Positions 54,526-63,427 of a stretch of DNA of 64,000 bases are shown here, one piece after another. The notes below the pieces were generated by a model. That model saw only the letters and a program-made list of their open reading frames with translations. It made no database searches and was not told the origin of the DNA. Position 1 is the first letter of the stretch, and each line of letters opens with the position of its first letter. The DNA is taken from the NCBI RefSeq assembly GCF_008728855.1, contig NZ_CP042906.1, positions 1,922,001 through 1,986,000 of the forward strand, given 5' to 3'. The position numbers were made by a program, and so were the translations under genes. This DNA comes from Hypericibacter terrae. Lineage in GTDB: Bacteria; Pseudomonadota; Alphaproteobacteria; Dongiales; Dongiaceae.

Positions 54526-54623
54526 GGGGATCCAGTGCAGGCGCTACGCGCTCGAAGCCTGGATTGCCGGGTCAAGCCCGGCAATGACAGGGGGAAGGAG
54601 GCGTTGGAGCGTTCTTCAACGCC

Positions 54624-55601
54624 TCAGAACGCGACCTTGTCGCCGCCCTTGAGCTTCAGCATGGCGCGGGCCTCGGCCGGGGAGGCGACCTCGAGCGACA
54701 GCTCCGTCAGGATGTTGCGGATCTTCTTCACCTGATCGGCATTGCTCTTGGCGAGTTGGCCGGGCCCCAGATAGATGCTGTCCTCGAGTCCGACGCGCAC
54801 ATTGGCACCCATCGTGGCGCCCATGGTCGCGAGCGACATCTGATGGCGGCCGGCGGCCAGGATCGACCATTGGTAATCGCTGCCGAACAGGCGGTCGGCG
54901 GTACGGCGCATATGGGAGAGATCCTCGGGATGCGGGCCGATGCCGCCCAGCACGCCGAAGATGGTCTGCACGAAGAGCGGCGGCTCCAAAAGCTTGCGGT
55001 CCAGGAAATGGGCCAGCGTGTAGAGATGGCCGACGTCGTAGCATTCGCATTCGAAGCGCGTACCGCAGCCCTGGCCCAGCTCCTGGATGAAGCGCTCGAT
55101 CTGGCCGAAGGTATTGCTGACGATCAGGTCCTTGGTCTTCTCGACATAGGCCTTCTCCCACTCATGCTGCCATTTGTCGATCTTCTGGGTGATGTGGAAG
55201 ATGCCGAAATTCATAGAGCCCATATTGAGCGAACAGAGCTCGGGCTTGGCGCGCAAGGGCGCCGCCAGCCGGTCTTCCATGGTCATGCCGAGCGAGCCGC
55301 CGGTGGTGATGTTGATCACCGCGTCGGTGTTCTGCTTGATGCGCGGCAGGAACTGCATGAAGACGTCGGCGCTGGGCGTGGGCCGTCCGTCCTTCGGATC
55401 GCGCGCATGGAGATGGATGATCGAGGCCCCGGCCTCGGCCGCCGCGATCGACTCTTTCGCGATCTGGTCGGGCGTGATCGGCAGATAGGGCGTCATGGTC
55501 GGGGTGTGGACCGAGCCGGTCACGGCGCAGGTGATGATGACCTTGCGGGAAGCCTTGCCGTCCTTGGCGACGGCGCCGGCAGCGGCGCTGCTGGTTGTCA
55601 T
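54624..55601 (-). CDS. BKACE family beta-keto acid cleavage enzyme (DUF849)
   Basis: 325-residue TIM-barrel enzyme of the family of 3-keto-5-aminohexanoate cleavage enzyme (Kce). These use acetyl-CoA and zinc to split a beta-keto acid into acetoacetate and a new CoA ester. Visible: VIITCAVTGSVHTPTMTPYLP, EAGASIIHLHARDP with the H-x-H zinc ligands, INITTGGSLGMT, GVLGGIGPHPEDL and the C-terminal VRVGLEDSIYLGPG. ATG at 55601 is preferred over a TTG 36 nt earlier. Divergent from the aminotransferase gene, with a shared operator region. Family members differ in substrate, including dehydrocarnitine. Confidence 0.9.
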   Translation of the reverse strand: MTTSSAAAGAVAKDGKASRKVIITCAVTGSVHTPTMTPYLPITPDQIAKESIAAAEAGASIIHLHARDPKDGRPTPSADVFMQFLPRIKQNTDAVINITTGGSLGMTMEDRLAAPLRAKPELCSLNMGSMNFGIFHITQKIDKWQHEWEKAYVEKTKDLIVSNTFGQIERFIQELGQGCGTRFECECYDVGHLYTLAHFLDRKLLEPPLFVQTIFGVLGGIGPHPEDLSHMRRTADRLFGSDYQWSILAAGRHQMSLATMGATMGANVRVGLEDSIYLGPGQLAKSNADQVKKIRNILTELSLEVASPAEARAMLKLKGGDKVAF

Positions 55602-55701
55602 GGCGCGGGATCCGATCTGGCTAAATGGGGTCTTCAAATTGGCGGCTGAACCCGGAAAATCCGGGGCCCAGCCTTGACTCGCTCACGATACGGACCATAG
55701 C

Positions 55702-55721
55702 ATCACATATTACGTGATCAC
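55702..55721. promoter_or_regulatory. Candidate GntR operator between BKACE and aminotransferase genes
   Basis: ATCACATATTACGTGATCAC holds the perfect palindrome GTGATCAC (55714-55721) and, on the other strand, ATATGTGAT. Both words recur at 63277-63291 upstream of the GntR regulator gene, in an AT-rich island within GC-rich DNA. Confidence 0.55.
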
Positions 55722-55807
55722 AAGCGCGGGGAGGGCGCGGCGGTGGTTTCGGGGCCTTCGGGTTTCCGGCCCCGAGCCTGGCCCGGCGGCGCATAGCGGA
55801 GCTTTCC

Positions 55808-57166
55808 ATGTCGGCCACGGGCCTCGCCTCTCGCAGCAGCAATCAGAACCTGACCTCCGCTCTCCGCGAGGCCGAAGACCGGTATATCCAGGCCAACCCC
55901 AGAAGCGCCGCGATCCATGGCGCGAGCCAGGCGGCGATGCCGGGCGGCAACACCCGCACCACGCTGCACTACTCGCCCTTTCCGGTCTGCATCCGCTCGG
56001 CCGAAGGCTCGCGGGTGACGGACGTCGACGGCCACAGCTATGTCGACTTCATCAACGAATATACCGCGGGCGTGCTCGGCCATTCCGATCCCGCGGTCAA
56101 GGCGGCCCTGACCCAGGCCATCGCCGACGGCCTCACGCTCGGCGGCCCCAGCATCTATGAGCATGAGCTGGCCGCGATCATCTCCTCGCGCTTCCGCTCG
56201 ATGGAGCGCCTGCGCTTCTGCAACTCCGGCACCGAGGCCAATCTCCTGGCGCTGGCGACGGCTCGCCATGTGACGGGGCGGCCGGCCGTGCTGGTGTTCG
56301 ACGGCGCCTATCACGGCAGCATGCTCTATTTCAGCCATGGCGCCTCGCCGCTCAACATGCCGATCCCGTTCTTCTCGACGCCCTATAACGACGCGGCGGC
56401 GGCGGTGAAGGCGATCGAGCGTCACGCGCATGAGCTGGCGGCCGTGATCGTCGAGCCGCTGCAGGGCGGGGCCGGGGCCATTCCCGGCGACCCGGCCTTC
56501 ATGGCGGCCTTGCGCGACACGACGAGAAAGCACGGCATCGTCTTCATCATGGACGAGGTCATGACCTCGCGGCTCTCCCCCTCCGGCGTCCAGGGCCGGC
56601 TGGGGATCAAGCCCGACATGACCACGCTCGGCAAATATGTCGGCGGCGGCATGACCATCGGCGCCTTCGGCGGGCGCGCCGACATCATGGAGCGCTTCAA
56701 CCCGACAGCGCCGAACGCGCTGCCGCATGGCGGCACCTTCAACAACAATGTGCTGGCCATGGCCGCGGGCCATGCCGCCTTCACCAAGGTTCTGACGCCC
56801 GAGGCCATCGATCGGATGAACGCGCGAGGCGACGAGCTGCGCCAGCGGATCAACGGCCTTGCCGCGGCGCGCGGGCTCGCCGTCCAGGCCACCGGCCTCG
56901 GCTCGATCTTCGGCATCCATTTTCACCGCGGCCCTATCCGCAACGGCCACGATCTCGACGAGGGCGAGCGCGGCCGCGAGCGCGAGATCAGCGATCTGAA
57001 GACGCTGTTCCAGCTCGACATGATGGCGCAGGGCCATTACATCAACCGGCGCATCCTCGGCAATCTGTCGCTGCAGACCAGCGCCGCCGATCTGACCGCG
57101 TTCCTCGCGGCGCTCGAGGAGTTCCTCGACAATCGCGCCGCGCTGATCCGGGCCACCGTCCCGTGA
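55808..57166 (+). CDS. Class III PLP aminotransferase / glutamate-1-semialdehyde aminomutase-like
   Basis: 452 residues of the class III fold. PLP contacts: NSGTEANLLALATARHVTG, FDGAYHGSMLYFSHG, the cofactor aspartate in FIMDEVMTSR and the Schiff-base lysine in TTLGKYVGGGMTIGAFG. The HemL-like N-terminus (ASQAAMPGGNTRTTLHYSPFP) is shared by catabolic aminomutase-like transaminases. It is probably not a heme enzyme, given its location in a degradation locus. First gene rightward from the shared operator; the DMGDH-like gene follows after 77 nt. Confidence 0.88.
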   Translation: MSATGLASRSSNQNLTSALREAEDRYIQANPRSAAIHGASQAAMPGGNTRTTLHYSPFPVCIRSAEGSRVTDVDGHSYVDFINEYTAGVLGHSDPAVKAALTQAIADGLTLGGPSIYEHELAAIISSRFRSMERLRFCNSGTEANLLALATARHVTGRPAVLVFDGAYHGSMLYFSHGASPLNMPIPFFSTPYNDAAAAVKAIERHAHELAAVIVEPLQGGAGAIPGDPAFMAALRDTTRKHGIVFIMDEVMTSRLSPSGVQGRLGIKPDMTTLGKYVGGGMTIGAFGGRADIMERFNPTAPNALPHGGTFNNNVLAMAAGHAAFTKVLTPEAIDRMNARGDELRQRINGLAAARGLAVQATGLGSIFGIHFHRGPIRNGHDLDEGERGREREISDLKTLFQLDMMAQGHYINRRILGNLSLQTSAADLTAFLAALEEFLDNRAALIRATVP

Positions 57167-57243
57167 CGGCGCAGCCGCAAACGCCCGGCGCGCGCCGTCC
57201 CGGCCCTCATCCCTTGCGCTAGCGACCCGGAGGTCATTTCGTC

Positions 57244-59589
57244 ATGGCGGATCCACTGCCGAGCCACGCCCGTGTCGTCGTCATCGGCGCCGGCGTGGTC
57301 GGTTCCAGCGTCGCTTATCATCTGGCGGCGCAAGGCTGCAAGGATGTGGTCCTGCTGGAGCGCTCCAAGATCGGCAGCGGCACCAGCTGGCACGCGGCCG
57401 GCAATATGGAGACCTACCGCGCGGATCCGCTGATCGGCGACATGATCCGTTACGGCGTGGATTTCTATCCGCGCATCGAGGCCGAGACGGGCCAGGCCCT
57501 CGGCTGGCGGCGCTCGGGCCGGGTCATGTATACCTGCGACCCCGACCGCGTCGCCTATTTCAAAGGCCTTCCGGCGCTGGGCGAGGCGCGGGACGTCGAG
57601 ATCGAATACCAGACCCCGCACCAGGTCCTCGAGAAGCTGCCGGTCATCACCGACAAGGGCATCCTGGCCGGCGCCTGGATCCCCAGCGACGGGCGCATCA
57701 ACCCGACCGATCTCGCGACCGCGATGGCGCGCGGCGCCAAGATGCGCGGCGTCAAGATCGTCGAGGACACGCCCGTCACCGGCATGACGACCCGCAATGG
57801 CCGCATCGCCTCGGTCTCGACCGACAAGGGGGAGATCAAATGCGAGGCGATCGTGATCGCCTCGGGCCTCTGGTCGGCGCATCTGGGCGCCATGATCGGT
57901 GTCAGGATCCCGCTCCATGCGGTCCAGCATCACTACATCCTGACCAAGCCGATCGATATCGTGACCCGCGACTTGCCGCTCTTCATCTCCTATGACGAAC
58001 TGATCTATGGCCGTGAGGATGTCGGTGGGCTGCTGGTCGGGTTCTTCGACAAGCATGCGATTCCGGTGGGCCCCGGCGACCTGCCGCGCGACTTCTCCTT
58101 CGGCCTCCTCGACAGCAACTGGAACCAGATCGAAGCCAACATGCAGATCGCGCTGGAACGCTTTCCGGTGCTGCACAACGCCGAGATCCGGACCCTGCTG
58201 AATGGGCCGGAGAGCTTCACGCCCGACATGCAGATGCTGCTGGGCGAAGCGCCCGCGGTGCGCGGCTGCTATCTCGCCTGCGGCATGAATTCCAGCGGCA
58301 TCGCGCTCTCGGCCGCCGCCGGCAAGCTGACGGCCGAATGGATCCTCGAAGGCCGTCCCAGCATGGATGCCACCAAGCTCGACATCCGCCGCTTCGCCGA
58401 CAGCCAGAGCATCACCCGCTTCGCCCGCGACCGCGCGAGCGAGGTGGTCACCCATATGTGCAAGTTCGCGGCGCCGGACCTGGATTTCACCCATGCGCGG
58501 GGCCTGCGCCGGTCGCCCCTGCATGCCGCCTTGGCATCGAAGGGCGCGCGGTTCGTCACGGTGCAGCAATGGGAGCGGCCGATCTGGTTCGCCGAGCACG
58601 GCACCGGCGATCTGGCCTCGGTCGGCGCCGAGATCACCGCGGCCACGAGCACGGTCGCGCTGTTCGACCGGTCGAGCGACGCGAAGTTCCTGGTCGAAGG
58701 CCCGCGTGCCGGCTCGCTGGTGGCGAAGCTGAGCGGGGCTGCCGGCGATCTGCCGGTCGGCGGCGTTCGTTTCGCGCCGATGCTCAATGCCAAGGGCGGG
58801 GTCGAGGTCCTGGCGGGCGTCGCGAGGCTGTCGGATCAGAGCTGGCTGCTGCTGAGCGAGCCCGAGCAGGCGACAAGGCTGCGCTCCTGGGCGGAATGGC
58901 ACCGCCCGGTCGCCGGCGCCACGCTCACCGACGTCACCTCGGGCTGGGCCGCGGTTGCGCTCGCCGGGCCCAATTCGCACGCCCTGGTTCATGAGCTCGC
59001 CGCCCGCAAGGTCGATCTCGCCGGATCGGTCCAGCGCGTCGATCTCGGCTATGCGCCGGCGATGTCGGTGCCGTGGCTTCGCTCCTTCGGCGCCTATCTG
59101 CTGGTCCCCACGGAGTTCGCGGCCGATCTCCATGAGCGGCTGGTGGAGACGGGGAAGGGGCATGGCCTGCGCCATGCCGGGTCTCTGGCCGCGGCGGCAT
59201 TGGCGACGCGCCATGGCGTGCCGCAGTTCGGCGCCGAGGCCAGCCCGCAGATCGCGGCCGTCGCCTCCGGTCTCGACCGCCTCCTCGATGTCGAGGGCAA
59301 TCACGGCTTCATCGGCCGCACGGCGGTGATCCGCGATCGCAAGCGGCAGAAGGGCCGCGAGGTCCGGGCCTTCACCGCGGCGATCGCGGCGCCGTCGATC
59401 TTCAGCAGCGCGCCGGTGCTCCTGCGCAACCGCCTGGTCGGCTATGTCACCAGCGGTGCGGTCATCCCGACGCTGGGCAAGGCGATGCTGATGGGGTTGA
59501 TCGACCGCAAGGCCGATCCGCTGTCTTGCCAGGTCCTGCTGCAGGGCGAGAAATATCCGCTCACGCCCTGGGACAGGACGGGACTGTGA
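57244..59589 (+). CDS. Dimethylglycine/sarcosine dehydrogenase-like flavoprotein (FAD + GcvT domains)
   Basis: 781 residues. An N-terminal DAO-type FAD domain (RVVVIGAGVVGSSVAYHL, residues 11-28) has SGTSWHAAGN near 50-59, whose histidine is the covalent FAD site in DMGDH and SarDH. The C-terminal half (about 430-781) is a folate-binding GcvT-like aminomethyltransferase domain. Family members oxidatively remove an N-methyl group and pass the one-carbon unit to tetrahydrofolate. ATG at 57244 has GGAGG ten nt upstream. The substrate is probably an N-methylated amino acid that also feeds the transaminases and BKACE enzyme. Confidence 0.88.
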   Translation: MADPLPSHARVVVIGAGVVGSSVAYHLAAQGCKDVVLLERSKIGSGTSWHAAGNMETYRADPLIGDMIRYGVDFYPRIEAETGQALGWRRSGRVMYTCDPDRVAYFKGLPALGEARDVEIEYQTPHQVLEKLPVITDKGILAGAWIPSDGRINPTDLATAMARGAKMRGVKIVEDTPVTGMTTRNGRIASVSTDKGEIKCEAIVIASGLWSAHLGAMIGVRIPLHAVQHHYILTKPIDIVTRDLPLFISYDELIYGREDVGGLLVGFFDKHAIPVGPGDLPRDFSFGLLDSNWNQIEANMQIALERFPVLHNAEIRTLLNGPESFTPDMQMLLGEAPAVRGCYLACGMNSSGIALSAAAGKLTAEWILEGRPSMDATKLDIRRFADSQSITRFARDRASEVVTHMCKFAAPDLDFTHARGLRRSPLHAALASKGARFVTVQQWERPIWFAEHGTGDLASVGAEITAATSTVALFDRSSDAKFLVEGPRAGSLVAKLSGAAGDLPVGGVRFAPMLNAKGGVEVLAGVARLSDQSWLLLSEPEQATRLRSWAEWHRPVAGATLTDVTSGWAAVALAGPNSHALVHELAARKVDLAGSVQRVDLGYAPAMSVPWLRSFGAYLLVPTEFAADLHERLVETGKGHGLRHAGSLAAAALATRHGVPQFGAEASPQIAAVASGLDRLLDVEGNHGFIGRTAVIRDRKRQKGREVRAFTAAIAAPSIFSSAPVLLRNRLVGYVTSGAVIPTLGKAMLMGLIDRKADPLSCQVLLQGEKYPLTPWDRTGL

Positions 59590-59661
59590 GTATCTGACTC
59601 TCGGCGTCACGGGAGCGCTTCGGCTCCAGAGCTCGGCGCTCTTCATAACGAGGAGGAAACG

Positions 59662-60057
59662 ATGTTCAAGCGCATACCCAACCAGCTGATCGGCGGCTTC
59701 AGCGACGCCGTCGTCGTCGATATGGGCGATTACTCGACCATCTATATCTCCGGCATGATCGGCCATGACGCCAGTGGCAAGATCACGGCCAAGGATTTCG
59801 AGGGCGAGACCAGGCAATGCTGGGACAATATCGCCCGCGGGCTCGAGCGCGCCGGCGCCGGCCTCAAGGATGTCGTCCGCATCACCGCCTATCTGACCGA
59901 CCTCAACGATTACGCCGTCTATGCCAAGGCCAGGCGCACGCTGTTCGAGGGCAATCCGCCCGCGAGCGCCACGGTGCAGGTCGCGGGCCTGCTGCTCAAT
60001 GCGCGCCTCGAGGTCGATGCCATCGCGATCGTGAAGAACGCCCGCGCCAAGAGCTGA
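59662..60057 (+). CDS. RidA (YjgF/YER057c) family protein
   Basis: 131 residues, one RidA domain: IYISGMIGHDASGKI, TRQCWDNIARGLERAGAGLKDVVRITAYL, NPPASATVQVAGLL and the conserved arginine in NARLEVDAIA. RidA proteins hydrolyse reactive enamine/imine intermediates made by PLP or flavin amine enzymes, which fits the oxidase and aminotransferases on either side. GAGGAGGAAACG gives a strong ribosome site for ATG 59662. Confidence 0.93.
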   Translation: MFKRIPNQLIGGFSDAVVVDMGDYSTIYISGMIGHDASGKITAKDFEGETRQCWDNIARGLERAGAGLKDVVRITAYLTDLNDYAVYAKARRTLFEGNPPASATVQVAGLLLNARLEVDAIAIVKNARAKS

Positions 60058-60093
60058 CGAGACTTCATTTTCATCGGGAGCAGGCCTGCCATC

Positions 60094-61356
60094 ATGGCGC
60101 TCAACAGCATCGAAGAGACCTATCGCAGCCGCACGCCAAAATCGGCCGCCCTTCTGCAGCGCGCCAGCCAGTCGCTGCCGGGCGGCCTCACGCGGAATTT
60201 CGGCTATTTCCGGCCCTATCCCGTCGTGCAGCAGCGCGGCAGCGGGCCCTATCTCTGGGATGTCGACGGCAATCGCTATGTCGACCTGAACTATAACGGC
60301 CTGAGCCTGATCCATGGCCATGCCTACAAGCCGATCGCGCAGGCGCTGGCCAAGGCGACCGAGGATGGCTGGGCCTGGCTCGGCACCAACCTGCCGCAGA
60401 TCGAGTTCGCCGAGACCTTATGCAAGCGCATCGCGATCTTCGACAAGGTGCTGTTCACGAACTCGGGCACCGAGGCCAGCATGCTGGCGGTCAAGATGGC
60501 GCGCGGCTTCACCAAGCGGCAACTGATCCTCAAGGCGCATGGCGGCTATCACGGGACCTATAGCGACCTCGAGGCGGGGCTGCACGGGCAGGGCGAGATC
60601 GCCGGCCATACGCTGCTGGCCGAGTTCAACAACGCGGCCGATTTCGAGCGGGTGCTGGCCCAGCATGGCTCGAAGATCGCGGCGGTGGTGCTGGAGCCGG
60701 TCATGTATACCGGCGTGGTGATGCCGGCTTTGCCGGGTTTCCTCAACCAGGTGCAGGCGGCGGCCCGCAAGGCGGGCGCGCTCTTCGTGCTCGACGATTG
60801 CCTGATGCTGCGCCTCGCGGTCGGCGGCTCGGCCGAGAAGTTCGGGCTCGAGCCCGACATCACCTTCCTCGGCAAGTTCGTCGGCGGCGGCATGCCGGTC
60901 GGCGCCGTCGGCGCGCGGCGCGAGATCATGGACCTGGCCGATCCCGCCAAGGCCGACGGGATCTATCACGGCGGCTCCTTCAACGGGAATGTGCTGGCGA
61001 GCGTTGCCGGCCGGATCGCCGTCGAGCATCTGACGGCCGAGCGCATCGCGCGCATGGATGCGCAGGCCGATCGCATCAGGCAGGCGCTGGAGGCCAAGGC
61101 CAAGGCGGTGGGTTTGTCGCTCTATGTGCTGTGCGAGGGCTCGGTGATGGGCCTCTATTTCTCGGCGACCAAGCCGAAGCCGGGCTCGGAGCTGCCCAAT
61201 CCCGACCTCAGCGGCCGCTATCATCTCGCCTGCCTCAACAGGGGCGTGCAGATGGGGCCCGGCGGCATGGTCTCGATGTCGACCGCCATGACGGACGAGT
61301 CCACGGCCGAGGCGATCGCGGGGATGTGCGCGGCGCTGGAGGATGTGCGGCCCTGA
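60094..61356 (+). CDS. Second class III PLP aminotransferase-like enzyme
   Basis: 420 residues. Cofactor blocks: TNSGTEASMLAVKMARGFT, KAHGGYHGTYSDLEAG and the Schiff-base lysine in TFLGKFVGGGMPVGAVG. The usual PLP-site 'DEV' reads LDDCLMLRL: the aspartate is kept, but the Glu-Val pair is changed and the family MTGFR block is lost. It may have unusual substrate or reaction preference. It begins 36 nt after ridA and is the last plus-strand gene of the block, converging with the permease gene. Confidence 0.87.
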   Translation: MALNSIEETYRSRTPKSAALLQRASQSLPGGLTRNFGYFRPYPVVQQRGSGPYLWDVDGNRYVDLNYNGLSLIHGHAYKPIAQALAKATEDGWAWLGTNLPQIEFAETLCKRIAIFDKVLFTNSGTEASMLAVKMARGFTKRQLILKAHGGYHGTYSDLEAGLHGQGEIAGHTLLAEFNNAADFERVLAQHGSKIAAVVLEPVMYTGVVMPALPGFLNQVQAAARKAGALFVLDDCLMLRLAVGGSAEKFGLEPDITFLGKFVGGGMPVGAVGARREIMDLADPAKADGIYHGGSFNGNVLASVAGRIAVEHLTAERIARMDAQADRIRQALEAKAKAVGLSLYVLCEGSVMGLYFSATKPKPGSELPNPDLSGRYHLACLNRGVQMGPGGMVSMSTAMTDESTAEAIAGMCAALEDVRP

Positions 61357-61371
61357 GCGGGGCCGCCTTCG

Positions 61372-62040
61372 TCAGACCCGCAGATAGGCCGGCCGCAGCT
61401 TGACCTCGAGCCAGGTGATGGTGCGGGCGGCACCCAGACTCATGATGTAATAGATCAGTCCCACCAGCATGTAGGTGTCCATGCTGCGGAAGGTGGCCGA
61501 GATGATGTAGTTGCCGTGGCGCAGCAACTCCTCGACCGAGATGAAGGACACCAGCGCGCAGTCCTTCAGGAGCGAGATGAAATAGCCGCCGACCGTCGGC
61601 AGGGCGATCACGGCTGCCTGCGGCAGGATCACCTTGCGATAGATCTGCGTACGCTTCATACCGAGCGCCAGGCCCGCCTGCATCTGGCCGGTGTCGATCG
61701 CCAGGATCGCGGCGCGGAAGACCTCGCTCAAATAGGCGCCGAGATTGAAGCTCAGGCCGACCACGCCGGCCCAGAAGGCGGGTAGGCGAATGCCGACCTC
61801 GGGCAGGGTGAAATAGACGAACAGCAGGATCACGATCAGCGGCACGCCGCGGCAGATATTGACATAGACCCGCACGACGAACTTGAAGACCTTGCCGCCG
61901 GCGATGGCGCCGATGGCCGAGATCACGCCGATAGCGATGCCGAGGATCATGGAGCAGAAGGTGAGCTCGAGCGTGACCAGCGCGCCGCTGAGCAGGAAGG
62001 GCAGGTATTTCGGAACGAACTCGGTGATGAAATAGATCAC
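61372..62040 (-). CDS. Polar amino acid ABC transporter permease (HisM/GlnP type)
   Basis: 222-residue permease with about five helices. It has the family segments LELTFCSMILGIAIGVISA, NICRGVPLIVILLFVYFTLP, the EAA loop AGLALGMKRTQIYRKVILPQA and LLKDCALVSFISVEELL. GTG at 62040 gives the normal family length; the frame open to 62160 would cover a hairpin region. It follows the binding-protein gene after 132 nt. A second permease or ATPase is not in the window. Confidence 0.9.
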   Translation of the reverse strand: MIYFITEFVPKYLPFLLSGALVTLELTFCSMILGIAIGVISAIGAIAGGKVFKFVVRVYVNICRGVPLIVILLFVYFTLPEVGIRLPAFWAGVVGLSFNLGAYLSEVFRAAILAIDTGQMQAGLALGMKRTQIYRKVILPQAAVIALPTVGGYFISLLKDCALVSFISVEELLRHGNYIISATFRSMDTYMLVGLIYYIMSLGAARTITWLEVKLRPAYLRV

Positions 62041-62086
62041 GGGGGAAACACCCTTCTCGAAGACCGCGCGAGGCCGGATAAAGGAC

Positions 62087-62115
62087 GGGCGCCGCGGCTG
62101 GGAGCCGCGACGCCC
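62087..62115 (-). terminator. Hairpin between binding-protein and permease genes
   Basis: 13-bp stem (62087-62099 with 62103-62115, one mismatch) and a 3-nt loop, followed on the minus strand by GTCCTTT. Probably partial termination or mRNA protection, giving excess binding protein. A smaller CCGCC/GGCGG hairpin lies next to the stop codon. Confidence 0.6.
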
Positions 62116-62172
62116 ATCGATCCTACAACGCCACCTGTCCTGCAACGATTGTGACGTCATCCGCCGAGGCGG

Positions 62173-63063
62173 TTATTTCGTCATCATCGCTTCCTTGGAG
62201 AGCGATTCGTCCCAGACGCCATATTTGGTCAGGATCGCCTTGCGGGTCCCGTCCGCATCCATGGCGTCGAGCGCGTCGTTGAGCGCCTTGAGGAGGGCGG
62301 TGTCTTCCTTGCGCACGCCGGCGCCGTCGCCGCCATATTTGTAGGGCGCCTTGGCCTGGGCGTCCTGCCACTTGGCATCCGCCGCCAGACTATAGACGCC
62401 GCCGATGGTGCGCAGGTCGGGCGTCACCGCGAGCTGGCCGCCATAGCTGGTATTGTCCATGATCACCGCATCGACCTGACCGCTATGCAGGGCCAGGAAG
62501 CAGCCGGCGGGATCGTTGAAGGTCTTGATGTCCTTGCCGATGCCCTTCTCGACCAGGGTCTTGGCCTGAATCTCCTCGACGGTGCCGAGCGGCGCGGCCA
62601 GCGTCTTGCCGGCCAGATCCTCGGGCTTCTGGAACGGCGAATCCTGCTTCACCACGATCCGGTCGCTCTCGAAATAATAGGGGCGGGTAAACTCGATGCC
62701 CGCACCCTGGCGGCGTTCCTCGGTCACGGTCATGCCCGAGAAGATGATGTCCCAGCGCGCGGCCTTGAGGCCCGGGATCAGCGTCTCCCATTCGACCGAG
62801 ACCAGTTCGACCTCGGCGACGCCGAGCTTCTTGATGATGTATTGCAGCATGTCCCATTCCATGCCCCCATAGGTGCCGTCCTCGTTCTTGAAGAGCCAGG
62901 GCCGCAATCCCATGACGCCGGTGCCGACAATCAGCTTGTTGCGCTTCTTGATCTCGTCGAGCGTGTCGGCGAAGGCGGACTTGGCGAGCATCCCCGTTGC
63001 CATGACGGCGGCGGTGGTCGCGAGGAAGGTCCGGCGGGTGAATTTCTGGAATTCGGCAGTCAT
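62173..63063 (-). CDS. Amino acid ABC transporter substrate-binding protein with Tat-like signal
   Basis: 296 residues of the HisJ/SBP_bac_3 family. The N-terminus QKFTRRTFLATTAAVMATG has a twin-arginine pattern, ending SAFA-DT near residue 35. Mature blocks: KLIVGTGVMGLRPWLFKNEDGTYGGMEWDM, WDIIFSGMTVTEERR and DLAGKTLAAPLGTVEE. ATG at 63063 has GGGGAG seven nt upstream; the frame to 63201 is rejected. Together with the permease it imports a small polar amino acid, probably the substrate of the adjacent enzymes. Confidence 0.9.
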   Translation of the reverse strand: MTAEFQKFTRRTFLATTAAVMATGMLAKSAFADTLDEIKKRNKLIVGTGVMGLRPWLFKNEDGTYGGMEWDMLQYIIKKLGVAEVELVSVEWETLIPGLKAARWDIIFSGMTVTEERRQGAGIEFTRPYYFESDRIVVKQDSPFQKPEDLAGKTLAAPLGTVEEIQAKTLVEKGIGKDIKTFNDPAGCFLALHSGQVDAVIMDNTSYGGQLAVTPDLRTIGGVYSLAADAKWQDAQAKAPYKYGGDGAGVRKEDTALLKALNDALDAMDADGTRKAILTKYGVWDESLSKEAMMTK

Positions 63064-63427
63064 GGTGGTTGCTCCCCTGTTGCGTGGCGGACCGCGCCCC
63101 GGGGAGTTCATCCCCTGCCGGCCGGCCTCCATTCTTGTTTGCCGGCCATGACCTTGGCCGGCGGAAGACGCAGATCCAGATGGCCGGTCTCTGATCGACA
63201 CCGCCGGCTTGCCCCGGTCCCCTCGAAGGGGAACCCGGGGGCGGGCCCGCTCCCTGATCGGCGGACCCAGACATTAGTGATATGTGATCACTCAATTGGA
63301 GATATTATGGGTTGCCTGAAGGTCGAGTCAATCGAGACCTCGGGCGGGGCCGGCCGGAAGGGACTTGACCGGGCCCCGCAGCGCCCGGCACACAGGGCGG
63401 CAAGGTCCCATCGACGGATTCGCCATC
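63064..63427. other. 364-nt divergent intergenic region
   Basis: Contains the operator candidate at 63277-63291 in an AT-rich patch (63268-63310) and a G/C-run hairpin around 63216-63244 (ccccggtcccc ... aaggggaacccgggg). Promoters for both the binding-protein gene and the regulator gene should lie here; I see no clear -35/-10 pairs. Confidence 0.5.
63277..63291. promoter_or_regulatory. Candidate GntR operator upstream of regulator and transporter
   Basis: GTGATATGTGATCAC contains ATATGTGAT and the perfect palindrome GTGATCAC (63284-63291), the same words as at 55702-55721. It lies in the 364-nt divergent region between the binding-protein gene and the GntR gene. Confidence 0.55.

Larger units (their letters stand above)
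53221..54590. repeat. Host palindromic repeat interrupted by an insertion sequence
   Basis: With the element at 53243-54514 and one target copy removed, the left arm (ctgtcatcgccgggcttgac and following bases) and the right arm at 54559-54590 (ctggattgccgggtcaagcc, then cggcaatgacag) form a near-perfect inverted repeat of about 32 bp with a loop of about 30 bp. Such GCCGGGCTTGACCC palindromes are dispersed intergenic elements in alphaproteobacteria. Confidence 0.8.

Noticed and set aside
55808-57166. HemL (glutamate-1-semialdehyde aminomutase) of heme synthesis
   Set aside because: Alphaproteobacteria usually make 5-aminolevulinate by the Shemin route, and the gene sits in a catabolic operon.
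57037-60321. 1094-codon minus-strand frame opposite the DMGDH-like and RidA genes
   Set aside because: Shadow frame of Arg/Asp/Gly-rich composition without any domain; plus-strand proteins are well supported.
61357-63427. Plus-strand frames opposite the amino-acid transporter genes
   Set aside because: Shadows of binding-protein and permease genes.
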